Assembly: GCF_014695975.1 (NCBI RefSeq)
Contig: NZ_JACJPI010000064.1
Coordinates: 62,001 to 126,000, forward strand
Direction: 5' to 3'
From: Leptolyngbya sp. FACHB-321
Lineage (GTDB): Bacteria > Cyanobacteriota > Cyanobacteriia > Leptolyngbyales > Leptolyngbyaceae
DNA length: 64,000 nt
Of the stretch, positions 33,895-42,717 are shown piece after piece. Under the pieces are notes generated by a model, which worked only from the letters and a program-made list of their open reading frames with translations, made no database searches and was not told where the DNA came from. Each line of letters begins with the position of its first letter. Within the stretch, counting starts at the first letter, position 1. The position numbers and the translations under genes are program-made.

Positions 33895-34937
33895 GCGATC
33901 GCCAGTTCCGCTTGTTCCACCTCGACATCCTCCGCTAACCGTTCGATCGCTCGATCAATGAGATCCAAGCCTTGCTGCACGTTCTCGATCGTGCTCAACT
34001 GTCCCCGTAGGTCAGCCGCTCCAGCAAAGCCTTTGGAGTACCAGGTCATGTGTTTGCGTGCCTGACGTACCCCGCGATCGCCCTTATATTCCCACAGCAT
34101 ATATAGATGCTCACGGGCACACTGGAGGCGTTCTACAGGCGTTGGCGTTGGCTTCAGGATGCCAGTCTTCAAAAACTGATCGACTTCGCCTACTAGAAAC
34201 GGGTAGCCCATCGTTCCGCGCGAACACATCACGCCATCGGCACCCGTTTGCTCCAGGCAGTTTACTGCGGCTTCCACCGAGAAAATGTCACCGTTTGCGA
34301 TTACAGGAATCGACAAAATTTCCTTCACTTTGGCAATCCATTCCCACTTAGCATTGCCGTTGTAGCCCTGCGATCGCGTGCGTCCGTGAACAGTAATCAT
34401 CTGTGCGCCTGCAGCTTCCATTCGTTTGGCAAAATCCAGGATCGTGATTTCTTTATCTGTCCAACCAATGCGGGTTTTGACGGTGACAGGCACATCAACG
34501 GCTTTGGTAACGGAACGAACGATCGCCTCTGCCGTTTCTGGATCGCGCAAGAGCGAGGAACCACCACCATTTTTGGTAATCTTGTTCACCGGACAACCCA
34601 TGTTGATGTCTACAGTGTCAGCTCCTTCTGCAACTGCCATTTGTGCCGCTTCGGCAAGAAAGTCGGGACGACAATCAAACAACTGAATGCTAATCGGGCG
34701 TTCGTTGGGATCGACCTCCATGATGATGGGCAGCTCTTTTACATAATGCAGCCCTGTTGCGTTAACCATCTCGGTATACATCATCGACTCTGGCGCATGA
34801 CGACGCACCAATCGTCGAAACACTAGGTCGGTAACGCCCGACAACGGCGACTGCAATACGCGACTGTTGACCTCAAAGTGTCCAATCTTCAGTGGTGTGG
34901 CAAGCCGTGCTTTGAGGGTAGGAGAAAGGGAGAGCAT
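33891..34937 (-). CDS. dus: tRNA-dihydrouridine synthase (Dus family)
   Basis: A flavin-dependent tRNA-dihydrouridine synthase of about 348 residues. The TIM barrel starts LQSPLSGVTDLVFRRL, and the catalytic Cys lies in DINMGCPVNKI. FMN-binding segments are VTVKTRIGW, ITVHGRTRSQGY and VIANGDI. C-terminal helices complete the tRNA-binding domain. The closest bacterial subgroup by motif is DusB. I prefer ATG at 34937 (MLSLSPTLKARL) to the frame's first ATG at 34964 because the family begins a few residues before this point. Its TAG stop is the same four bases, CTAG, as the stop of the facing GH116 gene. Confidence 0.93.
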   Translation of the reverse strand: MLSLSPTLKARLATPLKIGHFEVNSRVLQSPLSGVTDLVFRRLVRRHAPESMMYTEMVNATGLHYVKELPIIMEVDPNERPISIQLFDCRPDFLAEAAQMAVAEGADTVDINMGCPVNKITKNGGGSSLLRDPETAEAIVRSVTKAVDVPVTVKTRIGWTDKEITILDFAKRMEAAGAQMITVHGRTRSQGYNGNAKWEWIAKVKEILSIPVIANGDIFSVEAAVNCLEQTGADGVMCSRGTMGYPFLVGEVDQFLKTGILKPTPTPVERLQCAREHLYMLWEYKGDRGVRQARKHMTWYSKGFAGAADLRGQLSTIENVQQGLDLIDRAIERLAEDVEVEQAELAIA

Positions 34938-35196
34938 TGAACCAACGAACCTGATAAGCATCAAGCTCCATCTTATCGTTGCTGAGTTTGCAAAAACTAC
35001 TGTGTCTGTTTATCTCCAGTGTCTAGCTGCCTCAGAAGCTAACTGAGACAGAGCATCAGCAATTGCCCTACTGAGCAACGATGGCTACGATCGCCGTTCT
35101 TGTTTAGATGCACGATCGTACAGACTGAGCGTAAATCTAAGCACGATCGCGAATATTCTACTTGCTACTTAATTCAAAAACTATCTGAGACCGGGA

Positions 35197-35652
35197 TTAT
35201 CGCGATGATTTACTCTCCTCTAAGAAAGCAGTTTGGCTCTTTAGACACCGCTGCATAGAATCACTTTTTGACTCGGAAAATTTATTATCAACTTCCCAGG
35301 AATTAAGATTATGTAACGTACCATAAAGCAAATTTCCGAGCGTTGGTTGGTGCAAAACAAGCGTTTCTTTTGTGTCCGCAGTCTTGAAATTAACAACAAA
35401 AAAATCAGGTAAGGTATGGGGCGAGATCGAAGCAGTGGTGCTGGCTGTTGCCGAGAATCCTTGATAGCAGACGCGATCGCCACTAGCTGCAATTTGAATG
35501 TATCTGGAGCCAATGCGATACATTCCTTCCTGAAGGGGCAAAGCTATAACAGGAACAGCCGAGCAGAGAATTGTTAGAGTGGAGCATAACGTACCCCACA
35601 CTGGGACGAAAGAAATTTTCAAATCAATCGTCTTTCCTAAAAGATTCATCAT
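35197..35652 (-). CDS. Secreted protein of unknown function
   Basis: A 151-residue protein with an N-terminal signal-like region (hydrophobic about 15-38, ending VIALP) and a compact remainder starting LQEGMYRIGSRYIQIAASGDRVCYQGFSA. The GMYRIG...GDRVCYQGFS pattern resembles small exported cyanobacterial proteins I have seen without known role. Two Cys remain in the mature part. The gene is monocistronic, with about 980 bases of mostly non-coding, AT-rich DNA upstream. Confidence 0.65.
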   Translation of the reverse strand: MMNLLGKTIDLKISFVPVWGTLCSTLTILCSAVPVIALPLQEGMYRIGSRYIQIAASGDRVCYQGFSATASTTASISPHTLPDFFVVNFKTADTKETLVLHQPTLGNLLYGTLHNLNSWEVDNKFSESKSDSMQRCLKSQTAFLEESKSSR

Positions 35653-36034
35653 TAGTTGAAGCCTAGCCAGAAAATCTTCGCTTGCATTATATTCAAGGCA
35701 CTGTTAAATAAACTTTTATGTATAGAAAGTTTAATAAATTGGTGAACTTGAACAGATAACTTTTAACACTGCAACCAAAACTGAAGCCTATCTAAGCAAT
35801 GATTAGATGTGCTTCATTCGTCTATCTATTCTAGTTAGGGTCCTTAGACAAATCCTTATGGTCAAAACAATCAATTTAGGCGATTAAGACTAGACCTATC
35901 TAGAGATTAGTTTTGAGAGAGAAAATTTAGTAGCTTAGATTACTTTTATTAAAGAGATACATTTACTAAAGCTCGTATTCATTTTATGTTTGCAAGCCTG
36001 CTAGTCGCTTCGGCAATGAATTTAAGCGATCGCG
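35653..36034. other. AT-rich gene-free stretch
   Basis: About 380 bases of AT-rich DNA upstream of the secreted-protein gene. No gene, terminator or clear repeat is seen; the leftward gene's promoter should be at its left end. Confidence 0.35.
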
Positions 36035-36280
36035 AGTTAAAAATCTTGCAACGTGTACCCGTTTCTTGATTTTCGACAAGCATTTATTGATTTTGGGTTT
36101 GCATTCGTTGAATTTGCATAAGCATTCATTGATTTTAGGTTCACGTTTCTTGAATTTGCATAAGTTTTACTTAATTCAAGTAAGCATTTCTTGATTTCGG
36201 GTTCAGGTTTATTGATTTTGTGTTTGTGTTTCTTGATTTCAGTAACTAAAAAGCGAGAAATCAATCAATTTACGGATGAA
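36035..36280 (-). repeat. Dispersed ~21-bp-unit repeat with open frame, copy 1
   Basis: Read on the minus strand, units like AAATCAAGAAACCTGAACC are repeated with variation and kept in one open frame (36037-36264, TTG start, 75 residues, Lys/Asn/Ser-rich, ending RKSRNGYT then LQDF). Copy 2 at 60752-60974 shares both borders: an upstream GTAAATTRATTGAT and a downstream GATTTTTAACT. Copy 1 has an extra in-frame 42-base segment. Whether the frame is translated is not known; the protein would be a small basic peptide with IKK/INK repeats. Confidence 0.7.
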
Positions 36281-36288
36281 TCAGAGCC

Positions 36289-36477
36289 TCAAGCGCTCAA
36301 AGCTTGTGATAGTCGGCGCTCAATACGTTTGCTATGACTGGTCACTAGAGATTCTGAGTGTTCACTGACGACCAACTGCGTCATACTGCGAGCTTGCAGC
36401 TAGGCAGTAGCGTTAATGGCGAGCGCTGCTGCCAGCAGTGCCAGCAATACAATCCTTTGCCAACACCCCCAAAGCAT
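36289..36477 (-). pseudogene. Possible small exported protein interrupted by TAG
   Basis: From ATG at 36477 a 25-codon frame encodes a near-ideal signal peptide (MLWGCWQRIVLLALLAAALA) and then meets TAG (36400-36402). The same frame continues for 36 more codons (ending RRLSQALSA) to TGA at 36289. It could be a small secreted protein gene with a nonsense mutation, or chance. No ribosome-binding site stands out. Confidence 0.3.
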
Positions 36478-36629
36478 CTTTGTCAAAAGCACGGCAAAAA
36501 TTGACCAGTCTACAATGGTGTATCTTCTAGCCTATGGTTTACCCTTTGACGAAACCGTGAGTCAGCCTAGCTAGTAGACAGTCATTCAATCGATCGTATC
36601 CTTGCATCAATTGCTAAAACGCTTGCTTT

Positions 36630-39422
36630 CTAACTACCAACTAATTTCTGGAACCAATCGTCGTTCAAGAGTTCATCGAACGCAACATCTTCCCTTGCCT
36701 CCTTGCGGTAGCTGCGATTAAATTCGATCGCTTTTTCCAGGCTTTCTAACGCAAAATCAGCTTCACCAAGAAACGCATGGCTAACGGCACGGTTGTAGTA
36801 AGCGCTGGCATAGTCTGGTTTCAAATCAAGTGCCTTGTTGAAACTAGCAATCGCATCTTTATGGCGACCTAGTTGAGCCAGGGCATAACCGCGTTTATCC
36901 AGCGCTTTGTATGAATCGGGATTGAAGTGAATGACCTCATCAAACGACGCGATCGCATCTTTATACCGTCCCAACGTTTCCAATGCTAGTCCACGATTCA
37001 TCCACGCAACAGCATCATCTGGTTTAAACTGCACGGCACGATCGAATACATTAAAGGCATCTTCATGCCGTCGTAAAATGCCCAATGCCACCCCTTTGTT
37101 TACCAGAGCTTCGTGATAGTCAGGCTTATTATCTAATGCACTGTCGTAGGAAGCGATCGCGTGTTCATAGCGCTTGAGCCGCGCTAGGCTAATGCCTCGG
37201 CTAAACCAGGCTTTATCTTCTTTAGGCTTGAGTTTGAGCATGTGATCAAACGATTCAATCGCAGGTTCGTGGCGCTGGATTTTTTGCAGCACTAGCCCCC
37301 GTTGATACCAGATATCGGCATTGTCTGGCTGGAGTTCCACAACTTTGTCATAGCGCAAAATAGCGGCTTCATGATTTCCTTCAGCAAAGAGTTCGTGCCC
37401 TTGACTGATGTACTTATTCACATCAATAAAAAGCTCAGGACGGTTTGCTTTCAATAGTTCAAGTTGTCCTACCAAGTCTTGCAGTTTTTGTTGCAGCGTA
37501 GCAACCGCTTCTTCAGAAACGGGTGAGGCTTCTGCTAGCTGCTTGAGGATATCATCTTTCTGAGTTTGAGCTTCTGTCTGGAGTGCCGTAAGTTGGGTTG
37601 TGAGTTCAGACTGCAATGTTTCGATCGTTTGCAACCCGTCATCTTTTTGTTCTGAAACGGTTGCTTTAAGTTCAGAAATTTGAGCCGTAAATTCGGCTTC
37701 TAACGTTTCAAGTTCTGCCAGAATACGATCGCGTTTTTGTTGCGTTTGCTGTTGAGCATCTAACTGAAAACCTGCAATTTGGGGTGCGAGTTCAGTCTTA
37801 ATCTGTTCTAAATCACTCAAGATCGTTTGCTTTTGATTCTGAGCGTCCGTTTGCAGCGTTGTTAGGGTCTCTGTGAATTCTCGATCAACCGCTTCCAGCT
37901 TTTGCATGAGGCGATCGCGCTGTTGTTCAACATCGGTCGTTAAGGCTGAAAGCTGCGGCGAAAAGTCAGCTTGCAGTTGTTCTAGATGTTCGAGAATGCG
38001 ATCTTTTTGCTGCTGGGCGATCGCTTGCAAATCAACCAGTTGCGCCGTAAATTCCCGTTCCGATGCTTCCAATCGCTGAAGCACTTGCTCCTGCCTCTCT
38101 TGCACATCCAGACGAAAATTAGACAGTTGCGGTGTCACATCAGCTTGAAGCTGCTCCAGGTTTTCGAGAATGCGATCTTTTTGTTGATTAGCAATCGCCT
38201 GCAGCTCGACTAACTGGGTAGCAAACTCGCGTTCCGAAACCTCCAATCGTTCCAAGACGCCACTTTGCCGTTGTTGAGCCTCAGACTGAAGTTGCTCCAA
38301 CCGTGGCGAAAAACCAGCTTTTTCTTGTTCTAACTGTTCTAGAATGCGATCGCGCTGCTGCCTTGCAGACAGTTGCAGATCAAGCAATTGATTCCCAAAG
38401 TCGCGTTCGGCTCCTGTTAGCTTTTGCAGAATCGCCTGCTGTCGCTCTTGTGCCTCTGCTTGCAGTTGAGACAATTGCGGTGCAAAGTCAGCCGTCAGCG
38501 TTTCTAGCCCTTCGAGGCTGCGATCGCGCTGTTGCTTGACGGTCAACTGCAACTCAGCCAATTGCTCGGCAAATGCTCGTTCTGATGCCGCTAAGGCTTG
38601 CAGTGTGTACTCTTTTTGCTGCTGCACATCAGACTGTACTGCGTCTAGATGCGGCTTCACATCTGTTTTGAGCTGCTCTAGGTGCCCAATCATAAGCGTT
38701 TGCTGGGCAACAGCCGCTGCCTGAAGTTTGGCAAGGTGGGCGGCAAACTCCTGTTCTGACGCTGCCAGTTGTTCGAGTGCGGTAGTCTGCTGCTGCTCAA
38801 TGTCTGACTGCAAACTCGTAAGCTGTGCTGCAAGAGTGATGCCCAAGTCCTCTAGTGCTTGCTTAGATGTGACAAGCTGCGTTGCCAGATCAGCCAGCAT
38901 TTTGGTTTTAGACTGCGCCAAGTCAACGATCAAGCTCGACAGTGTATCACGCTCCTTCGCTACGTCTTGCTGAAACTGCTCGGCTTCCTCGGCAACATCA
39001 TCTGCGATCGTTTCGACTTCCTCCAGAATGGTCTTCGCATTCTCCCTGGTTTTGGTGATCTGGCTTTCAAGTTCTTGCAAACCCTCTAGCTGCTCTTTGG
39101 CACGGGTAGCAATCTCTTGAATTACCGCACGACGCAACAACCATAGCGCCGCGATCGTCGCTGCCAACAGCACAATCAAAATGCCCAGCAACACATTGAA
39201 CAGGGTTGTCATGCGCGCCAGGGAACGATCGCTGCTACTCTGCGATGGTGCTGACGGTGTGTCTGTTTGTAGCTGCGCCAGTGGCAGTGTTTGACTCAGA
39301 GATCGTTCAGAGGGGGACGATCGCACAGGTTGCACCGTGGCACCCAGCGAGAGCAACAAGACCGAGAGCGTGATCCCACTTTGGGACAAGAAAGCGAGAA
39401 CTTCTGGGTGTTGGCGCTTCAT
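36630..39422 (-). CDS. Membrane protein with 58-residue coiled-coil repeats and C-terminal TPRs
   Basis: A 930-residue protein. A signal-like stretch (about 14-34) and one TM helix (73-95, LFNVLLGILIVLLAATIAALW) are followed by a long coiled coil (100-670). From about 215 the coiled coil consists of seven tandem units of 58 residues (one of 62) built on the pattern LEASEREFxxQLxxLQ...QQKDRILExLEQLQADxxPQLSxL. Seven TPR motifs (about 680-925, such as AWFSRGISLARLKRYEHAIAS) form the C-terminus. The TPR part is probably cytoplasmic or periplasmic depending on orientation. It may act as a membrane-tethered scaffold; no enzymatic domain is seen and no partner gene is adjacent. Confidence 0.88.
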   Translation of the reverse strand: MKRQHPEVLAFLSQSGITLSVLLLSLGATVQPVRSSPSERSLSQTLPLAQLQTDTPSAPSQSSSDRSLARMTTLFNVLLGILIVLLAATIAALWLLRRAVIQEIATRAKEQLEGLQELESQITKTRENAKTILEEVETIADDVAEEAEQFQQDVAKERDTLSSLIVDLAQSKTKMLADLATQLVTSKQALEDLGITLAAQLTSLQSDIEQQQTTALEQLAASEQEFAAHLAKLQAAAVAQQTLMIGHLEQLKTDVKPHLDAVQSDVQQQKEYTLQALAASERAFAEQLAELQLTVKQQRDRSLEGLETLTADFAPQLSQLQAEAQERQQAILQKLTGAERDFGNQLLDLQLSARQQRDRILEQLEQEKAGFSPRLEQLQSEAQQRQSGVLERLEVSEREFATQLVELQAIANQQKDRILENLEQLQADVTPQLSNFRLDVQERQEQVLQRLEASEREFTAQLVDLQAIAQQQKDRILEHLEQLQADFSPQLSALTTDVEQQRDRLMQKLEAVDREFTETLTTLQTDAQNQKQTILSDLEQIKTELAPQIAGFQLDAQQQTQQKRDRILAELETLEAEFTAQISELKATVSEQKDDGLQTIETLQSELTTQLTALQTEAQTQKDDILKQLAEASPVSEEAVATLQQKLQDLVGQLELLKANRPELFIDVNKYISQGHELFAEGNHEAAILRYDKVVELQPDNADIWYQRGLVLQKIQRHEPAIESFDHMLKLKPKEDKAWFSRGISLARLKRYEHAIASYDSALDNKPDYHEALVNKGVALGILRRHEDAFNVFDRAVQFKPDDAVAWMNRGLALETLGRYKDAIASFDEVIHFNPDSYKALDKRGYALAQLGRHKDAIASFNKALDLKPDYASAYYNRAVSHAFLGEADFALESLEKAIEFNRSYRKEAREDVAFDELLNDDWFQKLVGS

Positions 39423-39781
39423 CGAGAATCATCCTTAGCTGGCAGTCGATGGTTGCAGTATATCGAAGACGGTGCCGAGCCGTTGCTCGTCTTCATCCAG
39501 AGTAATCAAAATTCGGTATGGTAGTCTACCGACAAAGTTTTGCAACGGTCAGCAACTCGCACTCTCATAGCAAAAGGATGAAGGATAAAAGATGTAGTTT
39601 GCTTCCACTCTGCGGTAGGATGAATCGAAATCCTTGCTCAAAGGAAGTTTCAAGGTTTAGTCTGTCCTAACGTTCTCTTCGACTGCCATATCAATAAACT
39701 CTAAGTCTGTACCAGCGCAGTGTTTAATTACGACAGCAACCCAAGACATTTGTAAAATAAAAAGTAGAGTAGCGCTAACGT
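39423..39781. other. Gene-free region upstream of Uma2 and coiled-coil genes
   Basis: Divergent promoters for the leftward coiled-coil gene and the rightward Uma2 gene should lie here. A short GGATGAAGGATAAAAG unit near 39580 belongs to the genome's dispersed low-complexity repeats. Nothing else is supported. Confidence 0.35.
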
Positions 39782-39798
39782 ACTCCTCTTAGGGGAGT
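39782..39798 (+). promoter_or_regulatory. Hairpin covering the ribosome-binding site of the Uma2 gene
   Basis: ACTCC (39782-39786) can pair with GGAGT (39794-39798). The right arm overlaps the strong Shine-Dalgarno AGGGGAG (39791-39797), which lies 7 bases from the ATG at 39805. This could mask translation initiation (inference). Confidence 0.4.
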
Positions 39799-39804
39799 CT
39801 TAAA

Positions 39805-40368
39805 ATGGTACAAACTCCTACTAAAAACCTGACGCTAGAAGAGTTTTTACAGTTGCCGGAGACTGAACCCGCTAGCGAGTACCTTGATGGGCTTATCATC
39901 CAGAAACCAATGCCACAAGGGGAGCACAGTGCAATTCAGACTGAATTAGCACCTGCAATTAACCTGGTCGTCAAGCCCAACCATATCGCACGGGCTTTTA
40001 TAGAATTACGCTGTACTTTTGGTGGACGCTCCACCGTACCAGATCTTGCTGTATTTCTGTGGGATAGAATTCCACGCAAGGAAAGTGGTGGAGTCGCCAA
40101 CGTTTTTCCCCTTGCGCCCGATTGGACGATCGAAATTCTTTCACCTGATCAGAGCCAGACTAAAGTAACCAAGAATATTCTGCATTGCCTCAAGCATGGC
40201 ACTCAGATGGGATGGCTGATTGATCCAGATGAGCAATCTGTGTTTGTTTACCGACCGGATCAACCGACTACTGTTTATGATGAACCGGGGGCACGCTTAC
40301 CAGTGCCAACCTTTGCTACTGACTTTAACCTTACGGTAGAAAGGTTATTTAGCTGGTTGATGGAATGA
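39805..40368 (+). CDS. Uma2 family (DUF820) putative restriction-like endonuclease
   Basis: A 187-residue member of the Uma2 group, a PD-(D/E)XK nuclease fold widely expanded in cyanobacteria. The N-terminal motif LTLEEFLQLPETEPASEYLDG, the catalytic strand VPDLAVF and the following WTIEILSPDQS...LHCLKHGTQMGWLIDP segment are present, so the Asp and Glu ligands seem intact. The usual Lys after the Glu-X pattern is less clear here. Cellular role is unknown; many copies per genome are typical. It converges with the secreted-protein gene at 40538. Confidence 0.9.
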   Translation: MVQTPTKNLTLEEFLQLPETEPASEYLDGLIIQKPMPQGEHSAIQTELAPAINLVVKPNHIARAFIELRCTFGGRSTVPDLAVFLWDRIPRKESGGVANVFPLAPDWTIEILSPDQSQTKVTKNILHCLKHGTQMGWLIDPDEQSVFVYRPDQPTTVYDEPGARLPVPTFATDFNLTVERLFSWLME

Positions 40369-40537
40369 GTTTAGAGATACCTATATTGCGATCGCTTCAA
40401 GCTAACGCTCGACACCATTGAACTCACATTGATTTTTCAACTACGTTGCCCTAAACAGAAACTTTAAGGATGAACTAGCGGTTAAGCCTTAGACACTAAA
40501 TGTAAGCGTGCTTTTTAATCAGTCTTAAGCCTTGCAG

Positions 40538-41182
40538 TTAGTTGCCAGCAACGACATTAAGCTTGGTGCCCTTCTCGGTAATAACCTTGAGCGGTAGGGT
40601 TGATTGCGACTCACGACGCGGAAACTGGATGAACTGCACTCCTGATTGAGCAGGCTGCACAACCATCACGTATTGCTTACCCGTCCATTGCACACGAGTA
40701 ACGCGATGGGATAGCACCCATACTTCCGCTATTTTGCCAGTGTTAATCTGAGTGACATCCGTCGAGTCATAGCACTTCCAGAGCGTTTCTTCCACCGTCC
40801 ACAGCCCTGACAAGTAGATGGGTTCCATCCGCAGGCTTAGACCATATTGTGTAAACGAGAAGATCTCTTGCTGCCAAAAGCGCTGAGACAGAGCCTTAAG
40901 CTGTGGGCTAGCCCTGTTACCCTCGTAACGAGGCAAACTCTGAAGTTTCTTCGTTTGATCTGCCTGGGTCGGACGTGCCCACGTTTGCGCCTCGCCGCAC
41001 ACTTTAAAGGGAACGTCTGCGACGGGCTGCGCTGCGATCGCGATCGCACCTGCTGGTGGCGCTTTAGTATTTGACACAGGCGGCACTTTCGTATTCGACT
41101 GCGCTGTCACTGCCAGCCCAACACCACCGCTAGTCAAAGCGAGCAAACTGCACCAAATGAGCTTCTGAGACAAATAAAACAT
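40538..41182 (-). CDS. Secreted protein of unknown function
   Basis: About 214 residues from ATG at 41182 (the frame also opens at 41194). A signal peptide (hydrophobic about 8-25, ending VTAQS) precedes a short Pro/Ala/Thr-rich spacer containing a duplicated SNTKVPP/SNTKAPP, then a folded part with FKVCGEAQTWARP and LWKCYD, two Cys that could form a disulfide. The C-terminal half alternates beta-like strands (GKIAEVWVLSHRVTRVQWTG). I recognise no family. The next gene upstream (41296) is also a small secreted protein on the same strand, about 110 bases away. Confidence 0.6.
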   Translation of the reverse strand: MFYLSQKLIWCSLLALTSGGVGLAVTAQSNTKVPPVSNTKAPPAGAIAIAAQPVADVPFKVCGEAQTWARPTQADQTKKLQSLPRYEGNRASPQLKALSQRFWQQEIFSFTQYGLSLRMEPIYLSGLWTVEETLWKCYDSTDVTQINTGKIAEVWVLSHRVTRVQWTGKQYVMVVQPAQSGVQFIQFPRRESQSTLPLKVITEKGTKLNVVAGN

Positions 41183-41295
41183 GACGGCTCGCACTAAAAA
41201 AACGGGTGCGCTTAAAGGTAACTACTGGAAGGTGACTATAGAGGTATGACTGCGAGCGACCGTGACGAACTGTGACTGAAATCGTTGCAGTGTGA

Positions 41296-41799
41296 CTAAT
41301 CGGTGCCGCTCCAGCTCCAAAAGGGGTTGCCGTTACGAACGCCCTTGCGGAGGATAGCGGTTGTAAGCTGGTTGGCATCACTCATGCCCGTCATGTCGAG
41401 GATGAGATACACTTTGCCACCATTGAATCTAAGACGCAGGTAAGAGTGAGTCAGATACGCTTCGCCATCATTCTTTACAATGCGGGCAGTAGCTTTACAC
41501 TTTTGGTAGGCAGGCTTAAGAGTGCCAACCCAGGTCACGCTAAAGTCATCAGCGGCGGCAATAGCAAACCGATCAGCTAACTGGCTCAGATTGGCACTGC
41601 CGTTGATCGCATAGCTGCCCTCGCGGTAAGGCTGCGCCTGTTCCAGCAAAGTTACTTTCTCAGGACAACGAACCGTTTGAGGCTCTTGGCGATCAATCGA
41701 TCGATACACCTGCATCTCAATCTTCCCTGCCTGTGCGGGTGCTGTTGGCACAAGTGCCAAAGCTGCGATCCCAACCCCAACTAGCCACTGCTTCTTCAC
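41296..41799 (-). CDS. Secreted protein of unknown function
   Basis: A 167-residue protein. The signal peptide is clear (MKKQWLVGVGIAALALVPTA, cleavage after PAQA near residue 24). The mature part has two Cys (VRCPEKV and YQKCKATA) spaced for a possible disulfide and several predicted beta strands. No domain is recognised. It shares strand and export with the gene at 40538, and the two may be related in regulation. Confidence 0.65.
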   Translation of the reverse strand: MKKQWLVGVGIAALALVPTAPAQAGKIEMQVYRSIDRQEPQTVRCPEKVTLLEQAQPYREGSYAINGSANLSQLADRFAIAAADDFSVTWVGTLKPAYQKCKATARIVKNDGEAYLTHSYLRLRFNGGKVYLILDMTGMSDANQLTTAILRKGVRNGNPFWSWSGTD

Positions 41800-41990
41800 A
41801 ACTAACCTACCTTTTTCGCCACAGACTGTTATCTACACTACGAACGAGCGCCCCTCCGGGTGAAGATTTTAGTCGCTAGATCGGTAGACAGTGCTGCTTC
41901 ACAAGTCACAGTACACTTATCTGTGCCAAATCTGTGATCGATCCCCAGTATTTTCGGAGCAACCAGGAATCTTTTTGAAGCAAATTGGGT

Positions 41991-42476
41991 TTAGAGGCGG
42001 CAACGATCGGGCGAGTTACATGCAAGACGCTGCTGACGTGCCGCTACAACAGTCGCCAGATTAGCGCGTCCGGTCAACGGCAATCGCCAATCCGCCCAAA
42101 CACCATATGCAAAATCGACGATCGCCCCAATCAGCGGTAGTTTCGTTGCGGCATAGACCCAACCCATGCCCAGCACCTCATAGACGCGGCGAAACACTTC
42201 GACATTCTGAATCACTGCGCCATCGGGCAAGACAGCATGGATGCGTCCCATAGCAGTTTCAAAGTCAACGCCGCCATGCGCGGCTGGATTGTAGCGATCG
42301 TCAGCAATATCCACAAAGGCAACTAGCCCACGACCGGCATCTCGCTTCTGTAGAAAGTTAACTTCTCGCAGGCATAGCGGACACTCGCCATCGTAGAGCA
42401 GCTTGATTTGCCAGGACGGTGCAGCATCTAAAGGCGGAGTATCTTTCAAAGTGTCCTGGTCAATACGGGAGGTCAT
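41991..42476 (-). CDS. DUF393 thiol-disulfide oxidoreductase-like protein
   Basis: A 161-residue protein of the DUF393 family (YuxK-like). The redox-type motif is YDGECPLCLREVNFLQKRD (Cys32 and Cys35, a CPLC pair), followed by the family's GRIHAVLPDGAVIQNVEVFRR and WVYAATKLPLIG segments. The N-terminal 20 residues are polar, without signal peptide. Proteins of this family are predicted thioredoxin-fold oxidoreductases, but a substrate is not established. The 240 bases after its start hold no further gene. Confidence 0.88.
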   Translation of the reverse strand: MTSRIDQDTLKDTPPLDAAPSWQIKLLYDGECPLCLREVNFLQKRDAGRGLVAFVDIADDRYNPAAHGGVDFETAMGRIHAVLPDGAVIQNVEVFRRVYEVLGMGWVYAATKLPLIGAIVDFAYGVWADWRLPLTGRANLATVVAARQQRLACNSPDRCRL

Positions 42477-42717
42477 AGAGCAAGTCTCAACGAAGCAGTT
42501 TTGTGAGAATAACAGTTCCCTCTTCCATTATATGAAGAAAAGTAAATGCTCCTCTCAGCAACGGTGAGAAAGATGAGCCGCTTCGTAGAGTTCTTTAAGC
42601 AACGACGTACCTTAGAACAGTAATCAGTGTTTCTCTTGCGTCCCTAACCGTTGATCTCTGACTGCTGATCGCTGACCGCTAGCTGTAAACTGGACTCGTT
42701 GAATGAGTTGAGCCACT

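Noticed and set aside
37873-39089. Several Ser/Cys/Arg-rich plus-strand frames over the coiled-coil gene
   Set aside because: They are antisense shadows of the 58-residue repeats and show the same periodicity.
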